In this document: one piece after another, positions 52,522 through 60,042 of the stretch | Layout of the letters: each line of letters begins with the position of its first letter | Position numbering within the stretch: the first letter of the stretch is position 1 | Source of the DNA: an uncultured Bacilli bacterium | Lineage (GTDB): Bacteria > Bacillota_I > Bacilli_A > RF39 > UBA660 | Assembly: GCA_934085585.1 (NCBI GenBank) | Contig: CAKOHI010000001.1 | Location: forward strand, 1 to 64,000 | Reading direction: 5' to 3' | DNA length: 64,000 bases | Translations under genes and position numbers: made by a program | The notes under the pieces: generated by a model | Databases searched by the model: none | What the model was told of the DNA's origin: nothing | What the model saw: the letters and a program-made list of their open reading frames with translations, nothing else

Positions 52522-53900
52522 TTAACTTTTCTTTTTTAAAATCTCATATGTATCAGATTCTGTAAATTTAACTTTTACTTGATCATCACCTATTACTGTT
52601 GTATCTAAAGAACTCCATGAACCATTATTATATTTTTTTACAGTTACTGTATCTCCAGATTTGCACCCTGGAACATGTAATATAACATCTGTATCTACAA
52701 TATTAACAAACGTAACATCCACAACTCCGAGTAAATAATAATCACTTAAGTTTTCTCCTTCAATAGCTGAACCATTAATTATCAAATAATTTTTCATACT
52801 ATCTACATCATTTACTTCTATAACCTCTCCATCCATTGTACTAATAGTTCCGCTTACAGCTACTATTTCTTTTTCTGGCTCTGGTAATGGAACAAAATTA
52901 TATCTTTTTACATAAATATTACTTCTTTCGCCATTTACATCTTCTACATAAATTCTTACATTGTAATAACCATATGCTAAATTACTAAATGTATATGATG
53001 AAGAGCTAGATTCAATATAATTTCTACCATTATCTATTGAAAAATAATATTTTGATATATTACTTGCATCTGTTAATGTAGTTACGCTAGCGATGATGAT
53101 ACTAGTTTTATCGTTTGTAAAACTAACGCTTCTTATCACTGGTAAATCTCCATTACTTGAATATTTATAGTCATACGTATTTGTTTTAACATTTTTTGTG
53201 TCTACCGCATAGGCATAAATTTTATAATTTGTTCCATCTTTAACATTTGTAAAAGTATAAGAAGTATCACCACTTTCAACATATGTTATTGAATTTGCTG
53301 ATAGAGTGTTTGCTAATTTTATTACTTTTGAACTTTCATTTACCATTGCTAATCCATTTACTTCTTCAATTGCATAGTAATATTTATCTATCTCATTACT
53401 TCCTTGTTCTACATTTAAATCTACTATTAAATTACTTCCACTCTTTGTGGCACTTAATGTATTTATTGTTCCTGGGGTATAATTATCAAACGTTTCTTTT
53501 GATATTAATATTTGACCCGCAAAAGATTTTCAGCATTTGCTGATTGATCTTTGTTATAATTTATAAATGTTATTGTTATATTCCATGTATCTGTTTTGGT
53601 ACTAGTCGTTGTTATTGCTCTATTATTTAAAATTGTTATTAATCCTGATGTTGTTGTAATATCAAATCCTTTTACTGTTGCTCCTTTGCCATCTGTTACT
53701 GTTTTATATGTTAAACCACTTATACTCGTTATTTCATTATTACTTCCATCTTTTACTGTAAGTAATAATTCTGGATATGTTGCACTATCTGTGTATATAA
53801 AATCATTATCTGATATATTTAGATATAGATTATAATTATTAGTTGCACTATTTGTTTTATTATTGGCTGTTAGTATTGCTTTGGCAAATGTCGTTCCAGT
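52522..53900 (-). pseudogene. Truncated and frameshifted paralog of the TasA-like surface protein
   Basis: Beginning near 53895 (F-A-K-A-I-L-T-A-N-N-K) it follows the neighbouring surface protein from about its residue 80. A one-base deletion near 53530 breaks the frame (A-N-A-E-N instead of A-N-A-G-K), and an ORF resumes through 53346-52522. The signal peptide and start are absent. Two Fn3-like modules match; the C-terminal 130 residues (from E-P-E-K-E-I-V-A-V-S-G-T-I) have no counterpart in the intact copy. Confidence 0.85.
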
Positions 53901-54035
53901 TTGATTTCCTTTATTTTATACTTTACATAATAGATTATAATAAAAAACATTATGACAGTCAATTACATTTATATCTATATTTGTTCTCTTTATTACATAT
54001 TTCTATCATTTATCAATTAAATATATAAAACCATT

Positions 54036-54057
54036 AAAAAAAGCCAATAATTGACTT
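54036..54057 (-). terminator. Intrinsic terminator of the surface-protein gene
   Basis: Minus-strand AAGTCAA pairs with TTGGCTT (one G-U), followed by TTTTT. Confidence 0.75.
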
Positions 54058-55965
54058 TTAATATTCTTCATCTACTACTAGAGCGAAAATAACATTATCA
54101 TACAATGAAACATTAATTGTATTATCTTGTTCATTTATAGAATTTGGATCTACCATCCAAAAATCATCCGTAGAAGGATTGTACTCTATAATTTGCAAGG
54201 TCTCCATATTGTTATTCAGGTATGGAACTGATAAAAGAATCTCATATCTAGAATCTTCATCTACATTAATACCTGATGAATCATTTACTTTAAATATATA
54301 AGGAAGTGAAATAACTTCTTTACCTTCAAGTTTTTCAGCTATTTCTTCTCTTCCCGCTAAAATATCTTCATCTGTTATATTTTGAAAATCATTAAAGGCA
54401 CTTAAATCTTCTTTATACAATGATTTTAGTTTTATTAATGCCTCGTCAGAGGCACTTGAATTATTCGGCATGTTTTTAAAGTTTTTTTCAGTAAAATTAA
54501 ATATAGAAACACCTTCTGTTTTTGCATTTATATAATACCTATCAGTGGTATCAGGATATATTTTTATAACAGCTCCTTCTTTTAAAACTTTATCAAGATT
54601 TACATGATACTCATTAGCTGTGTAACCCCATGGGTTATATTCACTATTTATCCATTCTTTTAAGGTCATACCATTTTCAGCATTATAACTAGCATCTTCA
54701 AATGTAAAAGTTATTAAATTATTGGAATTTTCTATTTTTTCACTAACTACATAACTATTTGAATACTTTCCGTTCGTATCCATTACTTTTACCATTATTC
54801 TATAACTTCCACCGTTAAGATTACTAAATGTATAACTATTACTTGTACTTTCTATATATGTACTCCCATTATCTATTGAATAATAATATTTTGATATATT
54901 ATTTGTTCCTTTGGTTGCACTTACTGTTGCTGTGATGGAACTTGATGTTGTACTTGTTTCTACTTTATTTATTGTTGGATACACATATGATCCTGAATAA
55001 ACATTGTATTCATATGTATTTGTCTTTACTTTTCTTTTATCAACTGCATATGCTGATACTTTGTAATCTTTTGTACTACTTAAATTCGTAAATGTATATG
55101 TACTTGAATTACTTTCTATATATGTCAGATTACTTACTGCTAGTCTTTTACTTAATCTTTGTACTTTATTTGTATTATCTAACATAGCTATTCCATTTGT
55201 TTCTTCGATTGCATAATAATATTTATCTATCTCATTACTTCCTTGTTCTACATTTAAGTTTACTGTTAAGTTTGTTCCACTTTTTGTTGCTGACAATGTA
55301 TTAATTGTATTTGGTGTATAATTATCAAATGAATCTTTACTTATTAATATTTGGCCTGCAAATGATTTTCCGGCATTTGCTGATTGATCTTTATTATAAT
55401 TTACAAATGTTATCTTTATTGTCCATTCTTCTGTTTTTGTACTAGTTGTTGTTATTGCTCTATTTGTAAATAGATTTATTAATCCTGTTTTATTTGTTAT
55501 ATCAAATCCTGATATTGATGTATTTTTATTATCTGTTACTGTTTTGTATGTTAGACCATCTATACTTGTAATAGAATTATTACTTGCATCTGTTATTTGA
55601 AGTAATAATTCTGGTGTACTTGTATCTTGTGTATATGTAAAATTATTATCTGATATATTTAGATATAAATTATAATTATTAGTTGCAGTATTTGTTTTGT
55701 TATTTGCAGTTAATATTGCTTTAGCAAATGTAGTATCAGATAGACTTGCTTTACCATTAGCAAATGTATCTTGGTCAGCTGTAAAAGTTAGTGAAGAACC
55801 GGTTTCAAAAGATAGAGTATCAACGGTATTTGCATTAATTTTCACATCTGTTTGTGAACCTTCCCCGGTTTGGGCTTGAAAATAAGCATATGTTGCCGTT
55901 ATCACAGTTAAAACTAATGCTATTATTGCAATAGAAGATACTATTTTTGTCTTTTTATTTTCCAT
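54058..55965 (-). CDS. TasA-like secreted surface protein with Fn3-like repeats
   Basis: 635 residues. The N-terminus is a TasA/camelysin-type signal (I-V-S-S-I-A-I-I-A-L-V-L-T-V...A-T-Y-A-Y-F) and is followed by a beta-rich TasA-like domain (about 35-215), then two Fn3-like modules with Y-Y-Y-A-I-E-E and Y-Y-Y-S-I-D-N (about 220-410), then a unique C-terminal domain (about 420-635). It is secreted by the Sec path, probably with a SipW-type peptidase located elsewhere. It stands divergent from the RHH gene and shares its operator region; a damaged copy lies downstream. Confidence 0.8.
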   Translation of the reverse strand: MENKKTKIVSSIAIIALVLTVITATYAYFQAQTGEGSQTDVKINANTVDTLSFETGSSLTFTADQDTFANGKASLSDTTFAKAILTANNKTNTATNNYNLYLNISDNNFTYTQDTSTPELLLQITDASNNSITSIDGLTYKTVTDNKNTSISGFDITNKTGLINLFTNRAITTTSTKTEEWTIKITFVNYNKDQSANAGKSFAGQILISKDSFDNYTPNTINTLSATKSGTNLTVNLNVEQGSNEIDKYYYAIEETNGIAMLDNTNKVQRLSKRLAVSNLTYIESNSSTYTFTNLSSTKDYKVSAYAVDKRKVKTNTYEYNVYSGSYVYPTINKVETSTTSSSITATVSATKGTNNISKYYYSIDNGSTYIESTSNSYTFSNLNGGSYRIMVKVMDTNGKYSNSYVVSEKIENSNNLITFTFEDASYNAENGMTLKEWINSEYNPWGYTANEYHVNLDKVLKEGAVIKIYPDTTDRYYINAKTEGVSIFNFTEKNFKNMPNNSSASDEALIKLKSLYKEDLSAFNDFQNITDEDILAGREEIAEKLEGKEVISLPYIFKVNDSSGINVDEDSRYEILLSVPYLNNNMETLQIIEYNPSTDDFWMVDPNSINEQDNTINVSLYDNVIFALVVDEEY

Positions 55966-55989
55966 ACTACTACCATCCTTATGTTTATT

Positions 55990-56060
55990 AGAAATATTAT
56001 ATCATGAATATTACAAATTGTAATCAGATTTGTGTTACTTTTATAATACAAATTTGTTTG
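55990..56060. promoter_or_regulatory. Divergent promoters with palindromic operators
   Basis: ATTACAA-A-TTGTAAT (56010-56024) and ACAAATTTGT (56048-56057) are palindromes. The first covers the -35 of both promoters: minus strand TTACAA, 16 bases, TATAAT; plus strand TTGTAA, 18 bases, TATAAT (56042-56047). A small repressor such as the RHH protein next door could control both genes here. Confidence 0.6.
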
Positions 56061-56088
56061 TTATTATTTCATTGAGAGGTTTAATATA

Positions 56089-56295
56089 ATGCGTAAATTT
56101 ATTATACCCAAAATAGAAGAGGAAAATACTATTACTAAAACTATTAGAATAAAAAGAAATACTGCCGACAAGTTAAAAAAATTGGCAGTTAATAATAATA
56201 TAACTTTTAATAGATTAGTAAATGAGTGTATTGATTATACTCTTCAAAATATGGAAGAAGATACTAATAAGAAAGTTCAAATTCAAAATAATTAG
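56089..56295 (+). CDS. Ribbon-helix-helix (Arc/CopG-like) regulator
   Basis: 68 residues. T-K-T-I-R-I-K-R-N-T-A-D-K-L-K-K-L-A (about 18-35) is a beta strand and first helix of the RHH fold; F-N-R-L-V-N-E-C-I-D-Y is the second helix. Start has GAGAGG upstream. RHH dimers bind short palindromes, fitting the sites in its promoter, so autoregulation and control of the divergent surface protein is plausible. Confidence 0.82.
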   Translation: MRKFIIPKIEEENTITKTIRIKRNTADKLKKLAVNNNITFNRLVNECIDYTLQNMEEDTNKKVQIQNN

Positions 56296-56308
56296 TATCT
56301 TATTTTGC

Positions 56309-56344
56309 AAAATACTATGCGATATATAATTCGCATTGTATTTT
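56309..56344. promoter_or_regulatory. 14-bp inverted repeat with embedded -10 box
   Basis: AAAATACTATGCGA (56309-56322) and TCGCATTGTATTTT (56331-56344) pair with one mismatch around TATATAAT. It could be an operator for the XRE gene 45 bases downstream, a hairpin terminator of the RHH gene, or both. Confidence 0.6.
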
Positions 56345-56388
56345 AGATATTACTTATATTATGATACGCTTGACAAGGTGAGCGTGTA

Positions 56389-56631
56389 ATGAAAATTAAG
56401 GTAAGTGACTATACCACAAATGAAATAATTAAAATAATGAGAGAGTATGTTGATAGAACTCAATTTGAATTTGCAGATGATTGTAATTTAAACCGAAGAA
56501 GCATACAAAATTATGAATATGGTACTGTTAATTATACTTTTGAAACATTAGTGAAAATTGCTAAATTTTATCATTTTGAAATTACTATTGAAAGCACCGT
56601 GAAAACAGAACAAATGATAAATAAATATTAA
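56389..56631 (+). CDS. XRE-family helix-turn-helix regulator
   Basis: 80 residues. The HTH is F-A-D-D-C-N-L-N-R-R-S-I-Q-N-Y-E-Y-G-T-V-N-Y (about 27-50), and a helix F-E-T-L-V-K-I-A-K-F follows. ATG with AAGGTGAG upstream. It is transcribed after the RHH gene and ends tail-to-tail with the SGNH gene (four-base overlap). Confidence 0.88.
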   Translation: MKIKVSDYTTNEIIKIMREYVDRTQFEFADDCNLNRRSIQNYEYGTVNYTFETLVKIAKFYHFEITIESTVKTEQMINKY

Positions 56632-57317
56632 TTTTTGTAAATGTTATATATCATTTTAGCTATTTCTTTGTGGGCCAAATAATTCATGTAATATGATTCT
56701 TTTTCTAAATAGTATTTTTCATTTAATGATAAAGCTATTATGTCAAGAAAATAAGCATTGTATTTTCCACATATTTTTTTTAAATTAGAATTTATTTCTA
56801 TAGCATCTTTTTTTGTTAAGTTATTGGCTGGATATAATCCTAAAACGATTATATCTTTTTCATAAAAGTCTCTAATTTTGGATAATAAACCATTCATTTC
56901 ATTTAAATAAGTATAAATCATTTCATCAGTTACTTTGTCTACTAGAGAAATACTGGCCAATTCATCTATACCTATAGCTATTGTTACTATATCCGATTTA
57001 GCAATTATTTGTTTAATCGGAATTTTTGTTGTTTTTCCATAATTATTTTCATCTATTTGTTCATTTAATTCATGAATCGTTTGATGAACATAAGAAAATT
57101 CATAGTTATAACTAGACAAATTATTTTCTTTGTCTAATTTTTCTTTTAAATAATCATTAAAACTAGTCCCTACGACGTTATATGGTGTCATTCCAGCACT
57201 TAATCCGTCCCCAAGTGCAGTAATATTAGTTTTTGATATTACATGAAAACTATTTATTATTATAGTTAAAATAATGCCAATAACGATTATTAATAAAAGT
57301 TGATATCTTCTTTTCAT
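56628..57317 (-). CDS. SGNH/GDSL-fold protein with altered active site
   Basis: 229 residues. N-terminal membrane helix (about 6-24), then an SGNH fold with A-L-G-D-G-L-S-A-G at 34-42, where the catalytic Ser of G-D-S-L is Gly38. Block V (D-x-x-H) is not seen; near the end is Y-M-N-Y-L-A-H. It may be a non-catalytic or re-specialised member. It follows murA after a terminator and is on the outer face of the membrane. Confidence 0.75.
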   Translation of the reverse strand: MKRRYQLLLIIVIGIILTIIINSFHVISKTNITALGDGLSAGMTPYNVVGTSFNDYLKEKLDKENNLSSYNYEFSYVHQTIHELNEQIDENNYGKTTKIPIKQIIAKSDIVTIAIGIDELASISLVDKVTDEMIYTYLNEMNGLLSKIRDFYEKDIIVLGLYPANNLTKKDAIEINSNLKKICGKYNAYFLDIIALSLNEKYYLEKESYYMNYLAHKEIAKMIYNIYKN

Positions 57318-57332
57318 AAAAAAGCCCCCATT

Positions 57333-57360
57333 AAAAAATGTAAAGATTTCTCTTTACATT
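57333..57360 (-). terminator. Intrinsic terminator of murA
   Basis: Minus-strand AATGTAAAG pairs with CTTTACATT, followed by TTTTTT; it overlaps the murA stop. Confidence 0.9.
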
Positions 57361-58612
57361 ATATTTCTTCTATTTTAATATTAGCACCAACATGTGACAA
57401 TTTGTTAATTATTCTTTCATAACCGCGAAGAATATGTTCAGCATCATTTATTATAGTTGTTCCTTCTGCTAAAAGACCAGCTGTTACTAAAGCGGCTCCA
57501 GCTCGAAGATCGGTTGCTGTTATTTCTTTACCATATAATTTTGTTGGACCAGTTATTTTAGCATGTTGTCTTTCAGCTTCAATATTTGCTCCCATCATGT
57601 TTAGATATTTAACATGCCCCATTCTATTTTCCCAAATGGTTTCTTCAAATAAAGATATACCATTTGCTTGTGTTAATAAAACTGACATTGGTTGTCCTAA
57701 ATCTGTTGGAAAGCCAGGATATACCACGGTTCTTACATTTGTGGGCTTTAAATTTGAACTTTTATTTAATATCATTTTGTGGTTTTTTAGTTGAAAATTT
57801 ACTCCCATCTCTTGAAGTTTATTAAGTAAAACAATGTTATGTTCAGGTATCATTCCATCTATCTCTAAATTTTCTCCGAGTAAAGCTCCCATTATGATAT
57901 ACGTTCCTGCTTCTATTCTATCTGGAATAACCTTAATTTCAGCACTATGAAGTTTATCTACGCCTTCAATTGTTATTTCTTCTGTTCCTGCTCCAGTTAT
58001 TTTAGCTCCCATATTATTTAATAAATCAGCTATATTCACAATTTCGGCTTCACGAGCTGCATTTTTTATCGTAGTTGTTCCTTGTGCCATACTTGCAGCA
58101 ATCATCAAATTAATAGTGGCTCCGACGGATGCAAAATCTAAAAATATTTCTGCTCCGTGTAATTCTTTGGCATCTATAATATATTTTGTATTTTCTTTAG
58201 TGATATTGGCACCAAGAGATTCAAAACCTTTTAAATGCAAATCAATAGGTCTTGATCCAATATTACATCCACCTGGAAAATACATTTCAACATGCTTGAA
58301 TCTGGCTAGTAAAGATCCCATAAAATAATATGATGCTCGAAGTTTATTACTTAAATTTTCTGAAATTACAACATTTTTCATTTCACTAGCATCAATATCA
58401 ATTGTATCTTTGTTGTTAATAACTTTGACATTTAATAATTTTAAAATATCTATTAAGGCATCTCTATCAGATATGTTTGGAACGTTAGAAATATGAACAT
58501 TTCCTTGCGCCATAATAGCTGCAGGTATTAAAGCTACTACACTATTTTTAGCTCCTCCAATTTTTATTTTTCCACTTAAAGGTCTGTTTCCTTCAATTAT
58601 TATTCTCTTCAA
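57359..58612 (-). CDS. murA: UDP-N-acetylglucosamine 1-carboxyvinyltransferase
   Basis: 417 residues, full MurA length. The active-site Cys116 is in F-P-G-G-C-N-I-G-S-R-P-I-D, so fosfomycin sensitivity is expected. Lys23-Asn24 are in G-G-A-K-N-S. It adds enolpyruvate to UDP-GlcNAc, the first step of peptidoglycan synthesis. The start is TTG at 58612, with AGAGGTG seven bases upstream. It lies only about 70 bases after the right end of an IS605 remnant, which is therefore in its 5' region. Confidence 0.97.
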   Translation of the reverse strand: MKRIIIEGNRPLSGKIKIGGAKNSVVALIPAAIMAQGNVHISNVPNISDRDALIDILKLLNVKVINNKDTIDIDASEMKNVVISENLSNKLRASYYFMGSLLARFKHVEMYFPGGCNIGSRPIDLHLKGFESLGANITKENTKYIIDAKELHGAEIFLDFASVGATINLMIAASMAQGTTTIKNAAREAEIVNIADLLNNMGAKITGAGTEEITIEGVDKLHSAEIKVIPDRIEAGTYIIMGALLGENLEIDGMIPEHNIVLLNKLQEMGVNFQLKNHKMILNKSSNLKPTNVRTVVYPGFPTDLGQPMSVLLTQANGISLFEETIWENRMGHVKYLNMMGANIEAERQHAKITGPTKLYGKEITATDLRAGAALVTAGLLAEGTTIINDAEHILRGYERIINKLSHVGANIKIEEI

Positions 58613-58680
58613 AATAATTCACCTCTTAATAATATTTATGGCATGTTTAAAAAATTATTATTGTTCTTTTCACATGTCTG

Positions 58681-58823
58681 AACAAAACTTAAATTTCTAA
58701 CGAAATTCAAGTATCTATGTTACCTCACGGTAACACATTTCTGTTTCATTGAAACCTTTAGTTTCTCCACAGACCAATTTTGGATGGTTGCCACCCTACT
58801 TGTTTTTATTTTTTTGTTCTTAT
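58681..58823 (-). ncRNA. Omega-RNA (reRNA)-like right end of copy B
   Basis: It is about 92% identical to copy A over 130 bases, with the GTTACC/GGTAAC hairpin fully kept. It reads toward murA, so any transcript would enter the murA leader. Function is not shown. Confidence 0.5.
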
Positions 58824-59093
58824 TTATATTATACATTGTTTCATATATATTTTCAATCCTTCAAACATTATATTTATACTTGCGTTTATATCTCTATTAT
58901 GTACTAATCCACATTTTGGACATATCCACATTCTTACACTTAAATTCTTTACTTTTTCATTCTTAAATCCACATCTATTACAACTTTGACTACTTGGATA
59001 GTATTTATTTATCTCAATTACTTTTTTACCTAACCAATTTGATTTGTATTTTAAGACTCGTATAAATTCACTGATTGGTAAGTTTTTTATTAT
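58824..59093 (-). pseudogene. TnpB C-terminal fragment
   Basis: It encodes F-I-R-V-L-K-Y-K-S-N-W-L-G-K-K-V-I-E, S-S-Q-S-C-N-R-C-G-F, the second zinc-finger half I-C-P-K-C-G, and H-N-R-D-I-N-A-S-I-N-I, which carries the last RuvC Asp. The first ~300 codons are missing. It cannot work alone. Confidence 0.9.
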
Positions 59094-59174
59094 AAATTAA
59101 AAGTATGGTAGAGATTCCACATATTTTTATCTCCTTTTGCAAGACAAAATAAAAAATGATCGAACTATAATTTC

Positions 59175-59372
59175 TTATTCCATAATATTTATATTTCTTG
59201 CAATCTTTATATTAGAAAGTTTTACTTCTAATCTAAATTCAACTATATCACCTATTTTAATATTTTGATTAAAGGATATATCCTTAACATCAAAATCAAC
59301 CAATTCGTTATCTTGAGTTAAAATTGTACCATATTTACCATTATATGTATTTATTTTGCCTATTAATTTCAT
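59175..59372 (-). CDS. Small cold-shock-domain-like (OB-fold) protein
   Basis: 65 residues. G-K-I-N-T-Y-N-G-K-Y-G-T-I-L follows the layout of the cold-shock start G-x-V-K-W-F-N-x-x-K-G-Y-G-F-I, and I-K-I-G-D-I-V-E-F-R-L-E and A-R-N-I-N-I match its late strands, but the aromatic RNA-binding residues are mostly lost. AGGAGGG-like site upstream. Single gene in a region of IS debris. Confidence 0.7.
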   Translation of the reverse strand: MKLIGKINTYNGKYGTILTQDNELVDFDVKDISFNQNIKIGDIVEFRLEVKLSNIKIARNINIME

Positions 59373-59532
59373 AAATACCCTCCTTATATTTTAAGGTAGT
59401 GTGAATAGTTTCATACATTTTTTCCTTATTTCACAATGATTTTTCTATATTTTGTTATAACCCTCTTATTTTAGGTGTTTTTTTATAGAAATTTTATTTT
59501 ATATCTATCAAAAAATGACATATTCCTCTATA

Positions 59533-59569
59533 ATTATTTTAGAACAAACAATGTCATGTCTAAAATAAT
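59533..59569. repeat. 11-bp inverted repeat
   Basis: ATTATTTTAGA and TCTAAAATAAT are exact complements, 15 bases apart. It may be the relic of an element end near the transposase fragment. The rest of 59373-59690 shows no gene. Confidence 0.5.
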
Positions 59570-59689
59570 ATCTCTTTTTATTAAATTTTTAAATAGAATT
59601 AATAAAATTATTTGGAAAATTATCATTTTTTATCAAAATTAATCAATTTAATCATGTTGATAATAAACCAGAAAACGTTAATATCGTTT

Positions 59690-59924
59690 ATTTAATGTTG
59701 ATGAACCAGCAATTATCGAACTTTTTGTTAAAATTGAACACAAAGATTACAAACAACTTATCAAAGATAATAACATCAAACCAATAAAACGTCGTAATGG
59801 TAAGAACATTACCATAGATGTTAAATGCCCACGCTGTGGTGCTCCTAAAGATTATCTTTATGATAATACTGGTAAACAACATCAATTTGAGTGTAAAGTT
59901 TGTTCCTATGTTTTTTATTAATTC
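59690..59924 (+). pseudogene. Zinc-ribbon N-terminal fragment of a DDE-type transposase
   Basis: A plus-strand frame encodes V-D-E-P-A-I-I-E-L-F, K-R-R-N-G-K-N-I-T-I-D-V-K-C-P-R-C-G-A-P-K-D-Y-L-Y-D-N-T, and F-E-C-K-V-C-S-Y-V-F, then stops. The C-P-x-C-G...C-x-V-C ribbon with Y-L-Y-D-N is the N-terminus of a Firmicute transposase group whose exact IS family I cannot name. The catalytic part is absent. Confidence 0.65.
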
Positions 59925-60042
59925 TATTTTCAAAGATCATTTTTTTCTATCTTTTTTGATAGATTTATATCAAGATTTTCATCTTAATAACATTTTTATC
60001 TAGTATAACTAGTTTTCCATAAAACTTTTCACACTATCTATT

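Larger units (their letters stand above)
58681..59095 (-). mobile_element. IS605/IS200-type element, copy B remnant
   Basis: The right end (58681-58823) and last ~90 codons of tnpB survive; the rest of the element is absent beyond about 59093. The end boundary, GAACAAAACTTAAATTT read on the plus strand, is the same as in copy A at 4571. The adjoining bases, which would be the guide, are AGACATGTGAAAAGAACAAT on the minus strand, in the murA leader. Confidence 0.8.

Noticed and set aside
59818..60003. Plus-strand 61-codon ORF over the transposase scrap
   Set aside because: It is in another frame than the zinc-ribbon coding sequence and has no domain.
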